A DNA stretch of 64,000 bases, taken from assembly GCF_016595245.1 (NCBI RefSeq), contig NZ_JAENHM010000087.1, forward strand, positions 51,332-115,331, given 5' to 3'. The notes below the pieces were generated by a model that saw only the letters and a list, made by a program, of their open reading frames with translations, searched no databases and was not told the DNA's origin. The DNA comes from Azospirillum endophyticum (lineage in GTDB: Bacteria; Pseudomonadota; Alphaproteobacteria; Azospirillales; Azospirillaceae). This document shows positions 55,262-63,944 of this stretch, one piece after another; within the stretch, counting starts at the first letter, position 1, and every line of letters starts with the position of its first letter. A program made the translations under genes and the position numbers.

Positions 55262-55295
55262 GAACGGTTTTCTCAACGGCCGATTAGAACCGTTC
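55262..55295 (+). promoter_or_regulatory. Inverted repeat upstream of GGDEF/EAL gene
   Basis: GAACGGTT (55262-55269) and its complement AACCGTTC (55288-55295) are 18 nt apart, 127 bp before the start codon. It could be an operator; no known consensus was matched. Confidence 0.35.
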
Positions 55296-55421
55296 TCGTC
55301 TGGCTGCACCAGGATGGCTGGAGCGTGACGGCTCTTGACCGTGCCGCGTGTGCTCATGTTAGCTGACTCTCCCGGGGTGCCGGTTCGGCGTTCCCGAAGC
55401 ATGTCCGGAGGGACCAGGGTC

Positions 55422-57677
55422 ATGGATTCGGCCGGGACCGCACTGGACGACCGTCTGCCGTCCGATCGCCTGTTGCGGGCGACCGCAGTGCAATGGAACG
55501 GGGCCCTGGTCTGGACCTCGCCCGACGGCACCATCGTCGGCGCCAATCCCGGCTTCGCCCGGCTGGCCGACAGTCCCCTGGATGCGATGATCGGCCGCTC
55601 GCTGCCGGCCCTGCTCGACCTCGGCGGGCGCGACTGGCAGGCGGTGCGGGAGGGCGTACAGGGCGGTTGTCCGCCGCCCGGCACCGGTGCCCTGCGTGTT
55701 CCCCGCCATGATCCGGTCCCGGTCGCCCTGCAATGGCAGCATCTGACCGACGGCGACGACGTCCTGCTGCTGTGCGAGATGCGCGATTTCGACGAGCGCG
55801 AACGGGCGGAGGCGGTGGCGCGGCTGCAGCAGGACGTGTTGGAACTGGTGGCCGGCGGCCGGTCGCTGCGTCTGGTGCTGGACTTCCTGTGCCGGCAGGT
55901 GGAGGCCTGTGCGCCCGAGGTCGCCTGCTCGGTGATGCTGCGCGACGATGAGGACCGCATGCGGGTGGCCGCGGCGCCGTCGCTGCCCGCCGCCTACACC
56001 GCCGCCATCGACGGGCTGGCCATCGAGCCGGACGTCGGCAGCTGCGGCAGTGCGATGACCGCGGGCGAGGCGGTGATGTCCGCCGACATCGCCGGCGATC
56101 CGCGCTGGGCCAAGCGCCGGGACCTCGCGCTGGCGCATGGGCTGGCCGCCTGCTGGTCCAATCCGATCAAGGATCGCGAGGCCCGCGCGCTGGGCAGCTT
56201 CGCCCTCTATTACCGCAAGCCGCGCGACATGGCCGCGCCCTTCCACCGCCGGCTGGTGGAGGCCTGCGTGCATCTGTGCGCGCTCGCCATCGAGCATGAC
56301 CGGGCGCGGGCGGAGATCAATCGGCTGGCTTATTTCGACACGCTGACCGGGCTGCCCAACCGCCAACTCCTGGCCGACCGCGCCACCGCGGCGCTGGCGC
56401 TGGCCGGACGGACGCGCCAGCCGGTGACGCTGATGTTCCTGGACGTCGATCGCTTCAAGACCGTCAACGATTCGCTGGGTCATGCGGCTGGCGACGAACT
56501 GCTGGTGGAGGTGGCGAACCGGCTGCGGCGCCTGTTCATCGAAGGCGACACGCTGGCCCGGCTGGGCGGCGACGAGTTCGTCGCCCTGCTGCCGGGCTGC
56601 GACGCCGCCCATGCCACGCTGCTGGCCGAGCGCGTGCTCGCCGCCCTGTCGGTTCCCTTGCGCGTGGCGGACCTGACCGTGACGCCGACCGCCAGCATCG
56701 GCATCGCCGTGCATCCCGACGACGGGATGGATTTCGACACGCTGCTGCGCCAAGCCGATGCGGCGATGTACCGGGCCAAGCAGGCCGGCCGCAACCGCTG
56801 CCATTTCTTCCGCCGCGACATGAACGAGCAGGCGGTGCGCCGGCTGGAGATGGAAGCGGCGCTGCGCGAGGCGCTGGATCGCCAGGAGGCCGGCGGCCCG
56901 GAGGGCGAGGCGCCGTTCGACCTGCATTACCAGCCGCAGGTCCGGTTGAGGCCGCGCTGCCTGCACCGGGTGGAGGCGCTGATCCGCTGGACCCACCCGC
57001 GCTGGGGCGCGGTGTCGCCGGTGGAGTTCGTGCCGCTGGCCGAGGAATGCGGACTGATCGACCGGCTGGACGGCTGGGTCCTGCAGACCGCCGTGGCGCA
57101 GCTGGGGCGCTGGCGGGCGGCGGGGGTGCCGGTGCCGGGACTGGCGGTGAACGTCTCCGCCGTCCGCTTCGCCCGCGGCGACCTGCCGGATCAGGTCCGC
57201 GCCGCGCTCGCCGTCAACGGCATCCCGGCGAACGACCTGACGCTGGAGATCACCGAACGGCTGATGATGACGGAGGAGGGCGGCGTCCATGACGCGCTGG
57301 ATGCCCTGCACGCGCTGGGCGTGACTCTGTCGATCGACGATTTCGGCACCGGCTATTCGTCCTTGAGCTACCTGAAGCGCTTTCCGGTCGGCGAGCTGAA
57401 GATCGACCGCAGCTTCGTCAAGGAGCTGGACATCGACGCCGCCAACCGGCCGCTGGTCCGCGCCATCATCCAGATCGGCGAAGCGCTGGGCCTGACCGTG
57501 GTGGCGGAAGGGGTGGAGCGCGAGGCCCAGCACCGCATGCTGGAGGCCGAGGGTTGCGCCATCGGCCAGGGCTACCGCTTCGCCCGGCCGATGCCGGCGG
57601 CGGCGCTGGCGGACTGGCTGGCCGGGGAAGGCAAGCACTGGGTCGAATGTCCGGGCGAGGATTGCATCAGCATCTGA
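55422..57677 (+). CDS. PAS-GAF-GGDEF-EAL cyclic-di-GMP protein
   Basis: Cytosolic signalling protein of 751 residues without membrane segments. A PAS-like domain (about 20-120), a GAF domain (about 135-305), a GGDEF domain with intact LGGDEFVAL, and a C-terminal EAL domain with EALIRW, NVSAVRF, EITERLM, DDFGTGYSSLSYL and AEGVE all present. Both diguanylate cyclase and phosphodiesterase activities are possible. The start at 55422 has GGAGGG 9 nt upstream. It stands alone between nrdJ and ppdK. Confidence 0.93.
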   Translation: MDSAGTALDDRLPSDRLLRATAVQWNGALVWTSPDGTIVGANPGFARLADSPLDAMIGRSLPALLDLGGRDWQAVREGVQGGCPPPGTGALRVPRHDPVPVALQWQHLTDGDDVLLLCEMRDFDERERAEAVARLQQDVLELVAGGRSLRLVLDFLCRQVEACAPEVACSVMLRDDEDRMRVAAAPSLPAAYTAAIDGLAIEPDVGSCGSAMTAGEAVMSADIAGDPRWAKRRDLALAHGLAACWSNPIKDREARALGSFALYYRKPRDMAAPFHRRLVEACVHLCALAIEHDRARAEINRLAYFDTLTGLPNRQLLADRATAALALAGRTRQPVTLMFLDVDRFKTVNDSLGHAAGDELLVEVANRLRRLFIEGDTLARLGGDEFVALLPGCDAAHATLLAERVLAALSVPLRVADLTVTPTASIGIAVHPDDGMDFDTLLRQADAAMYRAKQAGRNRCHFFRRDMNEQAVRRLEMEAALREALDRQEAGGPEGEAPFDLHYQPQVRLRPRCLHRVEALIRWTHPRWGAVSPVEFVPLAEECGLIDRLDGWVLQTAVAQLGRWRAAGVPVPGLAVNVSAVRFARGDLPDQVRAALAVNGIPANDLTLEITERLMMTEEGGVHDALDALHALGVTLSIDDFGTGYSSLSYLKRFPVGELKIDRSFVKELDIDAANRPLVRAIIQIGEALGLTVVAEGVEREAQHRMLEAEGCAIGQGYRFARPMPAAALADWLAGEGKHWVECPGEDCISI

Positions 57678-58028
57678 AACATTTGCGGAGGAAACGGTCG
57701 CGTTCTTCTTCGGATTTACGGGGTACTTCGGCTGAAATTCACCATTCGAATCGGTCTTATGCGGATCCGCTGGAGTAAAGGGGATCCGGCCAATCCGGTA
57801 TAGTCGCAACGCTCCTTTGCCGATGAAGCGCGGGTCATCCCGTTCTAGACCACGCGACTGTCTTGTGTCCCAACGTTTGGGGCGATAGAAGGTCCACTCA
57901 GCGGCATGTGCGGTCAAGCAAACTGACCACGGTGTTCCGCCTTGCGGATTTCCGCCGGGTGGAATGCCCGGGGGACACAAGGGGAGCACCCGCACGCCGG
58001 ACGACCATGGGGCGAGAGGAAATCCGCG
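57678..58028. other. 351-bp leader region of ppdK
   Basis: No gene is apparent. GGATCCGCTGG (from 57764) and GGATCCGGCC (from 57781) are loosely repeated. The stretch should hold the ppdK promoter; I see no clear operator or RNA fold. Confidence 0.4.
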
Positions 58029-60722
58029 ATGGCGAGCCAGGGTGAATCCAAGTGGGTCTACAGCTTCGGGGCCGGTGCCACCGAAGGACGGGCCGAGATG
58101 AAGAACCTGCTGGGCGGCAAGGGCGCCAATCTGGCCGAGATGGCCAATCTTGGCTTGCCCGTTCCGCCGGGCTTCACGATCACCACCGAGCTGTGCACCT
58201 ATTTCTACGCCAACGGCCGTTCCTATCCGCCGGAGCTGACGGCGCAGGTGAAGGCCGCCATCGAGCGGCTGGAAACGGCGATGGACGCCAGTTTCGGCGA
58301 CCCGGTCAACCCGCTGCTGGTGTCGGTGCGCTCCGGCGCCCGCGCCTCGATGCCGGGCATGATGGACACCGTCCTGAACCTGGGCCTGAACGACGCGACC
58401 GCCGCCGGCCTCGCCAAGCGGTCGGGCGACGGCCGCTTCGCCTACGACAGCTACCGCCGCTTCATCCAGATGTACTCCAACGTCGTGCTCGACGTTGAGC
58501 ATCACCATTTCGAGGACATCCTCGACAACCACAAGCGCGACAAGTCCTACAACCTCGACACCGACCTGTCGGCCGAGGATTGGCAGGCGGTGATCGAGGA
58601 CTACAAGAAGGCGGTCGAGCGCGAGCTGGGCCGGCCCTTCCCGCAGGACGTCCAGGAGCAGCTGTGGGGCGCCATCGGCGCCGTGTTCGGCTCGTGGATG
58701 AACGCCCGTGCCATCACCTACCGCAAGCTGCACGACATCCCGGCCGACTGGGGCACCGCGGTCAACGTGCAGTGCATGGTCTTCGGCAACATGGGCAACG
58801 ACTGCGCCACCGGCGTGGCCTTCACCCGCAACCCGTCGACCGGCGAGAACGCCTTCTACGGCGAGTATCTGGTCAATGCCCAGGGCGAGGACGTCGTCGC
58901 CGGCATCCGCACGCCGCAGCACCTGACCATCGCCGGCAAGCTCGCCAACAAGTCCGACCTCCCCGCCATGGAGGAGGTGATGCCGGAGGTGTTCAACCAG
59001 CTGAACGAGGTCCGCCTCAAGCTGGAGGGCCACTACCGCGACATGCAGGACATCGAGTTCACCGTCCAGCAGAACAAGCTGTTCATGCTGCAGACCCGCA
59101 ACGGCAAGCGCACCGCGCCTGCGGCGCTGAAGATCGCCGTCGATCTGGCGAACGAGGGCGTCATCGACCAGAACGAGGCGGTCCGCCGCATCGATCCGGC
59201 CTCGCTCGACCAGCTCCTCCACCCGACGCTCGACCCCAAGGCCGATCGCAAGATCATCGCCAAGGGCCTGCCGGCGTCGCCCGGCGCCGCGTCGGGCAAG
59301 GTGGTGTTCACCGCCGATGAGGCCGAGCAGATGGCCGGCAAGGGCGAGTCGGTGATCCTCTGCCGCATCGAGACCTCGCCCGAGGACATCCACGGCATGC
59401 ATGCCGCCCGCGGCATCCTGACCAGCCGCGGCGGCATGACCAGCCACGCGGCGGTGGTGGCCCGCGGCATGGGCCGCGCCTGCGTCTCGGGTGCCGGCGA
59501 CTTGCGCATCGACTACAAGACCAAGCAGATGTCGGTCCGCGGCGTCGCCGTGAAGGAAGGCGACATCCTGACCATCGACGGCTCCACCGGCGAGGTGATG
59601 CTGGGCGAGGTGCCGACGATCCAGCCGGAGCTGTCGGGCGACTTCGCCACCCTGATGGGCTGGGCCGACAAGATCCGCCGGATGAAGGTCCGCGCCAACG
59701 CCGAGACCCCGCTGGACGCCCGCACCGCGCGGAAGTTCGGCGCCGAGGGCATCGGCCTGTCGCGCACCGAGCACATGTTCTTCGACCCGGAGCGCATCCT
59801 GGCCGTCCGCGAGATGATCCTGGCGGAGGACGAGACCGGCCGCCGCAAGGCGCTCGCCAAGCTGGAGCCCTTCCAGAAGAAGGACTTCGTCGATCTGTTC
59901 ACGATCATGGCCGGCCTGCCGGTGACGATCCGCCTGCTCGACCCGCCGCTGCACGAGTTCCTGCCGAACACCGAAGAGGACATGGCGGAGGTCGCGGCGG
60001 CCACCGGCACCGATCCGCTGCGGGTGCGCCACCGCACCATCCAGCTGCATGAAGCGAACCCGATGCTGGGCCATCGCGGCTGCCGTCTGGGCATCTCGTA
60101 CCCCGAGATCTACGAGATGCAGGCCCGCGCCATCTTCGCCGCCGCCGCCGAGGTCGCCAAGACCACCGGCGAGGCCGTCATTCCCGAAGTGATGATCCCG
60201 CTGATCATCACCCGCAAGGAGTTCGACATCCTCAAGGCGGTGATCGACCGTGCCGCCGAGCAGGTGAAGGCCGAGACCGGCGTGACGGTGGAGTATCTGA
60301 CCGGCACGATGATCGAGATCCCGCGCGCGGCCCTGAAGGCCGGCGAGATCGCCGAGTCGGCCGAGTTCTTCAGCTACGGCACCAACGACCTGACCCAGAC
60401 CACGCTGGGCCTGTCGCGCGACGACGCCGGCAGCTTCCTGCCGGAGTACCAGCGCCAGGGCATCCTGGAGCAGGACCCGTTCCAGTCGCTGGACGTCACC
60501 GGCGTCGGCGAACTGGTGGAGATCGCCACCGAGCGCGGCCGCAAGGTCCGTCCGGACATCAAGCTCGGCATCTGCGGCGAGCATGGCGGCGACCCGGCCT
60601 CGATCTCCTTCTGCGAGAAGATCGGGCTGACCTATGTCTCCTGCTCGCCCTACCGCGTGCCGATCGCCCGTCTGGCGGCGGCGCAGGCGGCGCTGAACAG
60701 CGACACGGTCAAGCGCGACTGA
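58029..60722 (+). CDS. ppdK: Pyruvate, phosphate dikinase
   Basis: Enzyme of 897 residues that interconverts pyruvate, ATP and phosphate with PEP, AMP and pyrophosphate. The N-terminal ATP-binding part has LLGGKGANLAEMANLGLPVP and VSVRSGARASMPGMMDT; the phosphohistidine is about residue 473 in GGMTSHAAVVARGMG; the C-terminal PEP/pyruvate barrel has GLSRTEHMFF, SYGTNDLTQTTLGLSRDD and GICGEHGGDPASISFC. MASQGESKWVYSFG after GAGAGG is the start. A 30-bp stretch near its end is repeated 1167 bp downstream. Confidence 0.97.
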   Translation: MASQGESKWVYSFGAGATEGRAEMKNLLGGKGANLAEMANLGLPVPPGFTITTELCTYFYANGRSYPPELTAQVKAAIERLETAMDASFGDPVNPLLVSVRSGARASMPGMMDTVLNLGLNDATAAGLAKRSGDGRFAYDSYRRFIQMYSNVVLDVEHHHFEDILDNHKRDKSYNLDTDLSAEDWQAVIEDYKKAVERELGRPFPQDVQEQLWGAIGAVFGSWMNARAITYRKLHDIPADWGTAVNVQCMVFGNMGNDCATGVAFTRNPSTGENAFYGEYLVNAQGEDVVAGIRTPQHLTIAGKLANKSDLPAMEEVMPEVFNQLNEVRLKLEGHYRDMQDIEFTVQQNKLFMLQTRNGKRTAPAALKIAVDLANEGVIDQNEAVRRIDPASLDQLLHPTLDPKADRKIIAKGLPASPGAASGKVVFTADEAEQMAGKGESVILCRIETSPEDIHGMHAARGILTSRGGMTSHAAVVARGMGRACVSGAGDLRIDYKTKQMSVRGVAVKEGDILTIDGSTGEVMLGEVPTIQPELSGDFATLMGWADKIRRMKVRANAETPLDARTARKFGAEGIGLSRTEHMFFDPERILAVREMILAEDETGRRKALAKLEPFQKKDFVDLFTIMAGLPVTIRLLDPPLHEFLPNTEEDMAEVAAATGTDPLRVRHRTIQLHEANPMLGHRGCRLGISYPEIYEMQARAIFAAAAEVAKTTGEAVIPEVMIPLIITRKEFDILKAVIDRAAEQVKAETGVTVEYLTGTMIEIPRAALKAGEIAESAEFFSYGTNDLTQTTLGLSRDDAGSFLPEYQRQGILEQDPFQSLDVTGVGELVEIATERGRKVRPDIKLGICGEHGGDPASISFCEKIGLTYVSCSPYRVPIARLAAAQAALNSDTVKRD
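60560..60589 (+). repeat. 30-bp direct repeat, copy inside ppdK
   Basis: The segment encoding KLGICGEHGG of PpdK is repeated exactly at 61727-61756. Similarity stops sharply at both ends. See the copy for its meaning. Confidence 0.85.
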
Positions 60723-60749
60723 GCCGAACCGGATAGCTGAAACGACTTC

Positions 60750-60780
60750 GGCCCTCTTCCCGCAAGGGAAGGGGGCCGTT
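60750..60780 (+). terminator. Terminator of ppdK
   Basis: A 12-bp stem, GGCCCTCTTCCC paired with GGGAAGGGGGCC (one wobble), loop GCAA, followed by GTTTCAGTTT, 28 bp past the stop. Confidence 0.75.
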
Positions 60781-60841
60781 TCAGTTTGGGGAGGGGTTGA
60801 GGTGGAACAGCGTGGAACAGGTTTTGGGGGACTGTTCACTG

Positions 60842-61044
60842 TGGACTGCACCCCGAAGCTGAGACGGCTGGTAAAATGTTCCGGCTTGGTCAAGCCACCT
60901 GTGCCGGGCGGCCGCCCGGCACAGGTGGCGGAAATCGTCGAACCAACGAAATCTTGAACTCCGAACTTCGCTTCGCTCCCATCGGTCCTCTCTGTCAGAG
61001 AACCGAAACATTTTAACACTGTCTCAATTCCGGGGCGCACTCCA
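60842..61044. mobile_element. MITE-like element with 43-bp terminal inverted repeats
   Basis: Ends at 60842-60884 and 61003-61044 are inverted copies identical at about three quarters of positions; both start TGGA(C/G)TGC(A/G)CCCCG and share TTAAAATG/GTAAAATG and TCGG/CCGG inside. It contains a perfect 36-bp palindrome at 60894-60929 (arm GCCACCTGTGCCGGGCGG). CTGTTCACT occurs just outside the left end (60832-60840) and 3 bp outside the right (61048-61056), like a target duplication. No transposase is encoded. The ends resemble IS3-type termini, by eye only. Confidence 0.7.
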
Positions 61045-61232
61045 GGGCTGTTCACTGTTCTATCCGGCGGGGCGGGTGCGCGGGAGGATGGGCGCAAGGG
61101 AGCGTGGCACCATTGGCGATGCATGTAGGACACTCCTCGGGCGATTGAGGCTTTTAGTCCTATCATGGAGAGCGGCCAGCGGTAAGGAGGCATGGAAAAA
61201 CATGGCGGCTTGTTGCTTGCCGCTGCGCTGCC

Positions 61233-61502
61233 TCAAGGGCGGTTCTGTGCCCCGTGCCAGACACGCAGGATGGTGACGCGGAACGGCGCCACGTCATAGA
61301 CGATGACGTAAGGGTGGACGGCCACCAGTTCCCGCGCACCGTCTCGCCGAAGGCGGCCACGGTCAGGGAATTCGGCAAGGCTTTCCGCCACGCTCCTGAG
61401 GCGGAGTGCCATGCGCCGGGCGGCTGCCGGATTGAAATGACCGATATAGCTGCGGATCGCGATCAGATCGGCAATCGCGGCCGGAGCGAAGATTACTTCC
61501 AC
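61233..61502 (-). CDS. ParE/RelE-family toxin
   Basis: Product of 89 residues of the ParE-type plasmid-stabilisation toxin family: an N-terminal strand and helix VEVIFAPAAIADLIAIRSYI, a second helix with ARRMALRLRSVAESLAEFP, then RGRLRRDGARELV, and closing strands YVIVYDVAPFRVTILRVWHGAQ. ParE toxins poison gyrase, RelE toxins cut mRNA; this one looks ParE-like. The GTG at 61502 lies inside the last codons of the antitoxin gene (10-nt overlap). An ATG in the same frame at 61682 would add 60 residues unlike any toxin. Confidence 0.88.
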   Translation of the reverse strand: MEVIFAPAAIADLIAIRSYIGHFNPAAARRMALRLRSVAESLAEFPDRGRLRRDGARELVAVHPYVIVYDVAPFRVTILRVWHGAQNRP

Positions 61503-61666
61503 GAGGGCGCAGGACGCTCGTCCGCCGTGCCCCAACTGTCGAGCCAGTCGGCAACGTCGCGCAGAGGAATCGTCTGACCGGCGGCAACCTGTGCCCGCGC
61601 CTCGGCGACGGCGCGTGTCAGCGCATCGTCGTCGGTCGGTTCGAATGCGGTCGCAGGCTCGGCCAT
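61493..61666 (-). CDS. Antitoxin paired with ParE-like toxin
   Basis: A 57-residue product, MAEPATAFEPTDDDALTRAV to the end PAPSWK. GGAGG lies 7 nt before its ATG. It is acidic at the N terminus with a helix DDALTRAVAEARAQVAAG and then IPLRDVADWLDSWGTAD, the typical short antitoxin layout in which the C-terminal part wraps the toxin. Its end overlaps the toxin start by 10 nt, as in type II modules. The DNA-binding part is short, so the exact antitoxin family is uncertain. Confidence 0.82.
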   Translation of the reverse strand: MAEPATAFEPTDDDALTRAVAEARAQVAAGQTIPLRDVADWLDSWGTADERPAPSWK

Positions 61667-61726
61667 GGGGCACCTCCGTCACTGAATATATGCGGTGAGT
61701 GTGGGTTGGTCCAGTTCAAGGGCTTC

Positions 61727-61756
61727 CAAGCTCGGCATCTGCGGCGAGCATGGCGG
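61727..61756 (+). repeat. 30-bp direct repeat, second copy
   Basis: It is identical to 60560-60589 inside ppdK. It lies between the toxin-antitoxin pair and the NACHT gene. About 30 bp further on (61783-61828) a TGGAAC...GGTTTT...GTTCAC stretch resembles 60801-60841 just after ppdK. The two pairs of repeats bracket the inserted module. No other gene is visible in 61667-62147. Confidence 0.8.
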
Positions 61757-62147
61757 GCTGGATTGGGCGGATGGAAAGTTTGAAACAGTTTGGAACGGTT
61801 TTCGTGGGTGTGTTCAGTGTTCACTCCTGCTGTGGGCGGACTCCTGGCAAGTGATGCCGGGGATTGTAAGGCAAACGTGGCGAAATGCCCATCTTGATCT
61901 CCCAAGGGTGGAAGAGGGAGAATGATGAACACGGGAAAGGGATGAAGGTCCGAAGATGCACGTTCGTTTCCTCCACCACTCCGATGCCGTCGTGCATGAA
62001 GAGGCGAATGGGGACCGCGCGGCGCCACGGTCCTTGACCATTTGGCTCCTAGCCGCGCCGCTGACGCTAGAGCGAGAGTAGACCGCTCCCCATGGCGGGA
62101 CACCGGAAGGCAGCGAAAAGCAATATTGGGGACATCGGGAGCAAACC

Positions 62148-63944
62148 ATGGTTGCGGTTGAGCGGGCCAGCCTTGTGCGGGCGTTCGGCAAGGTGGCGGT
62201 TGATCTGGCCGATCTAAAGTTCGCCAGCGCGATCAAGGGGGTGATCGACGCCACCGGCGCCTTCAAGGCCGATCCTAAAACGCAGCCCACGGCGGAGGAG
62301 GGGGCGAAGCTGCTGCTTCAACGTGCCGCCTATGCCGCCACCATTCGCATCATCCAGGCGGAAGCGCGCAACGCCCCGGTGATGGCAGCGGAGGCCGCCC
62401 CGCAGGAGATCGAAGCGGCAATCCTGGGTGCCACCGCCGAAACGTCCTTAGACCTGACCGAAATCGCCTTGACCGATGCGGAACGCTGGCCGGGTCTAGA
62501 GGCGCTGTTGACCCTGTTCGACTGGTTCATGCGGGCCTGCGCGGTGCCCGAGGACAAGCGCCCGCCAATCCGCCGCGCCTTTGCTGAAGCGCTTCCGCTG
62601 GCGCTGGCCGGGGAGTGGCGGAACGCGGAGCGGGAAAAGGAGTATTATGCGCTGCGGGCGGCGCTGGAGCCGACGCCGTTCGATCCGGCGGCACAGCGGT
62701 CGTTGCAATGGAACGCTTACCGCGACCGTCTGGTTAAGGCGATGGATGCGCCGTTGCGGACGCTGAATCCGGAAAAGATCCGCTGTTCCCTGAACGACCT
62801 CTATGTTCCCTTGCGGGCCGCGGTGGGCGACCCGGAGGCGCCGGAAAGGACAGGCGGCGAGCGACGCAAACGGACCCTCGTCTGGTTGGATGACACGCTG
62901 TATGGCTGGGCCACCCAGACAGACCATGGTCCGTCCGAGCGGATCCGCATGCTGTCCGGCGAACCCGGCGCCGGCAAATCGAGCGCCTGCATGAAGCTCG
63001 CCGCCCGGCTGGCAGCGGAAAAGCGGCGGGTGCTGCTGGTTCCGCTCACCCGACTCAACATCGCCAAGGGTTCGCTTGAGGAATTGGCGCGCTATCTGAT
63101 TGTCGACCTCGGGCACGATCCCTTGAATCCTCTTTCTGCTGGCGAGCCGCTGGTGCTGATTCTGGACGGGCTGGACGAACTGGCCAAGGCAGGCCAGGGA
63201 GCAACGGTGCTGCTGAGCGGGTTCATCACCGATCTGGGACAACGCCTGTCGGAGTGGAACCGTGAAGACACCCGCGTGCTGCTGTTGCTTGCCGGGCGGC
63301 CGGGTGCCGCTGGTGCAGCCGCTGCCACCGGGGCCATCGGCCGCGATGACGAAGCCCGGCTGCATGTGCTGCGCTATTGCATCGACCAGCATGACCGTTG
63401 CGGTTACGAACCGCAGGAATTGGTCTATCTCGATCAGAGGTTGAGCTGGTGGAAGCGCTTCGATCCGGTTGGCGGGATGCCCGAGCCTCTGACCTACGCT
63501 GACCCGCATATCGACTCGCTGACGGAGCAGCCGCTGTTGAACTGGCTGTTGGCACAAATCCTAACGGAGGAAGGGCCAGAACAGGCGGCCACTATCAGCG
63601 GTGTTCACGACCTCTACACCCGCCTGTTTGACCATGTCCTCGACCGTATCCATCGGCGGAGTGAGGGAGATGGGGGTACGGAGGCCATCGACCCTGTTCG
63701 CGATCGGTTGGAGCAGATGCTGGAGGAGGTAGCTGCGGCGGCATGGCATGCCGGCACCGATCGCGCTGTACCGTTGAATGCAGTAGCGCAGCGGCTCGCC
63801 GACAACAGGTTGGACGGGGAGCTGAAACTTCTTTCCGATAATCCTGATGCGGCCCCGACCGCGCTGTTCGATAGCTTTTTTTGTCGTGCCCACCAGGGGG
63901 TGGAGTACAGATTGATCGAATTCACTCATAAGAGCTTTGGCTAG
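62148..63944 (+). pseudogene. NACHT-type (STAND) NTPase, C-terminally truncated
   Basis: 598 codons remain. A helical N-terminal region (1-235) ends with SLNDLYVPLRA, as usual before NACHT domains. The NTPase has Walker A GEPGAGKS (271-278), then RVLLVPL, and Walker B LVLILDGLDEL (335-345); a helical part follows. Proteins of this type are NLR-like and several protect against phage. The frame stops right after EFTHKSFG, a motif that normally continues (EYL...) into the sensor region, so the C terminus is lost. GGGAG lies 7 nt before the ATG. A naturally short form is possible but unlikely. Confidence 0.72.

Noticed and set aside
51149..55960. A 1603-codon open frame on the minus strand across nrdJ
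   Set aside because: Antisense shadow of nrdJ with Ala/Gly/His-rich composition and no recognisable domains.
55359..61193. A 1944-codon open frame on the minus strand across ppdK and the GGDEF/EAL gene
   Set aside because: High-GC antisense shadow: Gln/Arg/His-rich, no family motifs, while the plus strand encodes two well-recognised proteins.
61051..61826. GTTC-N3-GTTC motifs near 61051 and 61812 as SOS boxes
   Set aside because: Alphaproteobacterial LexA needs a 7-nt spacer; these have 3 and belong to a dispersed repeat.
61814..62290. A 158-codon minus-strand frame between the toxin module and the NACHT gene
   Set aside because: It overlaps the start of the NACHT gene, has no ribosome site and reads as Ser/Arg/Cys-rich filler.
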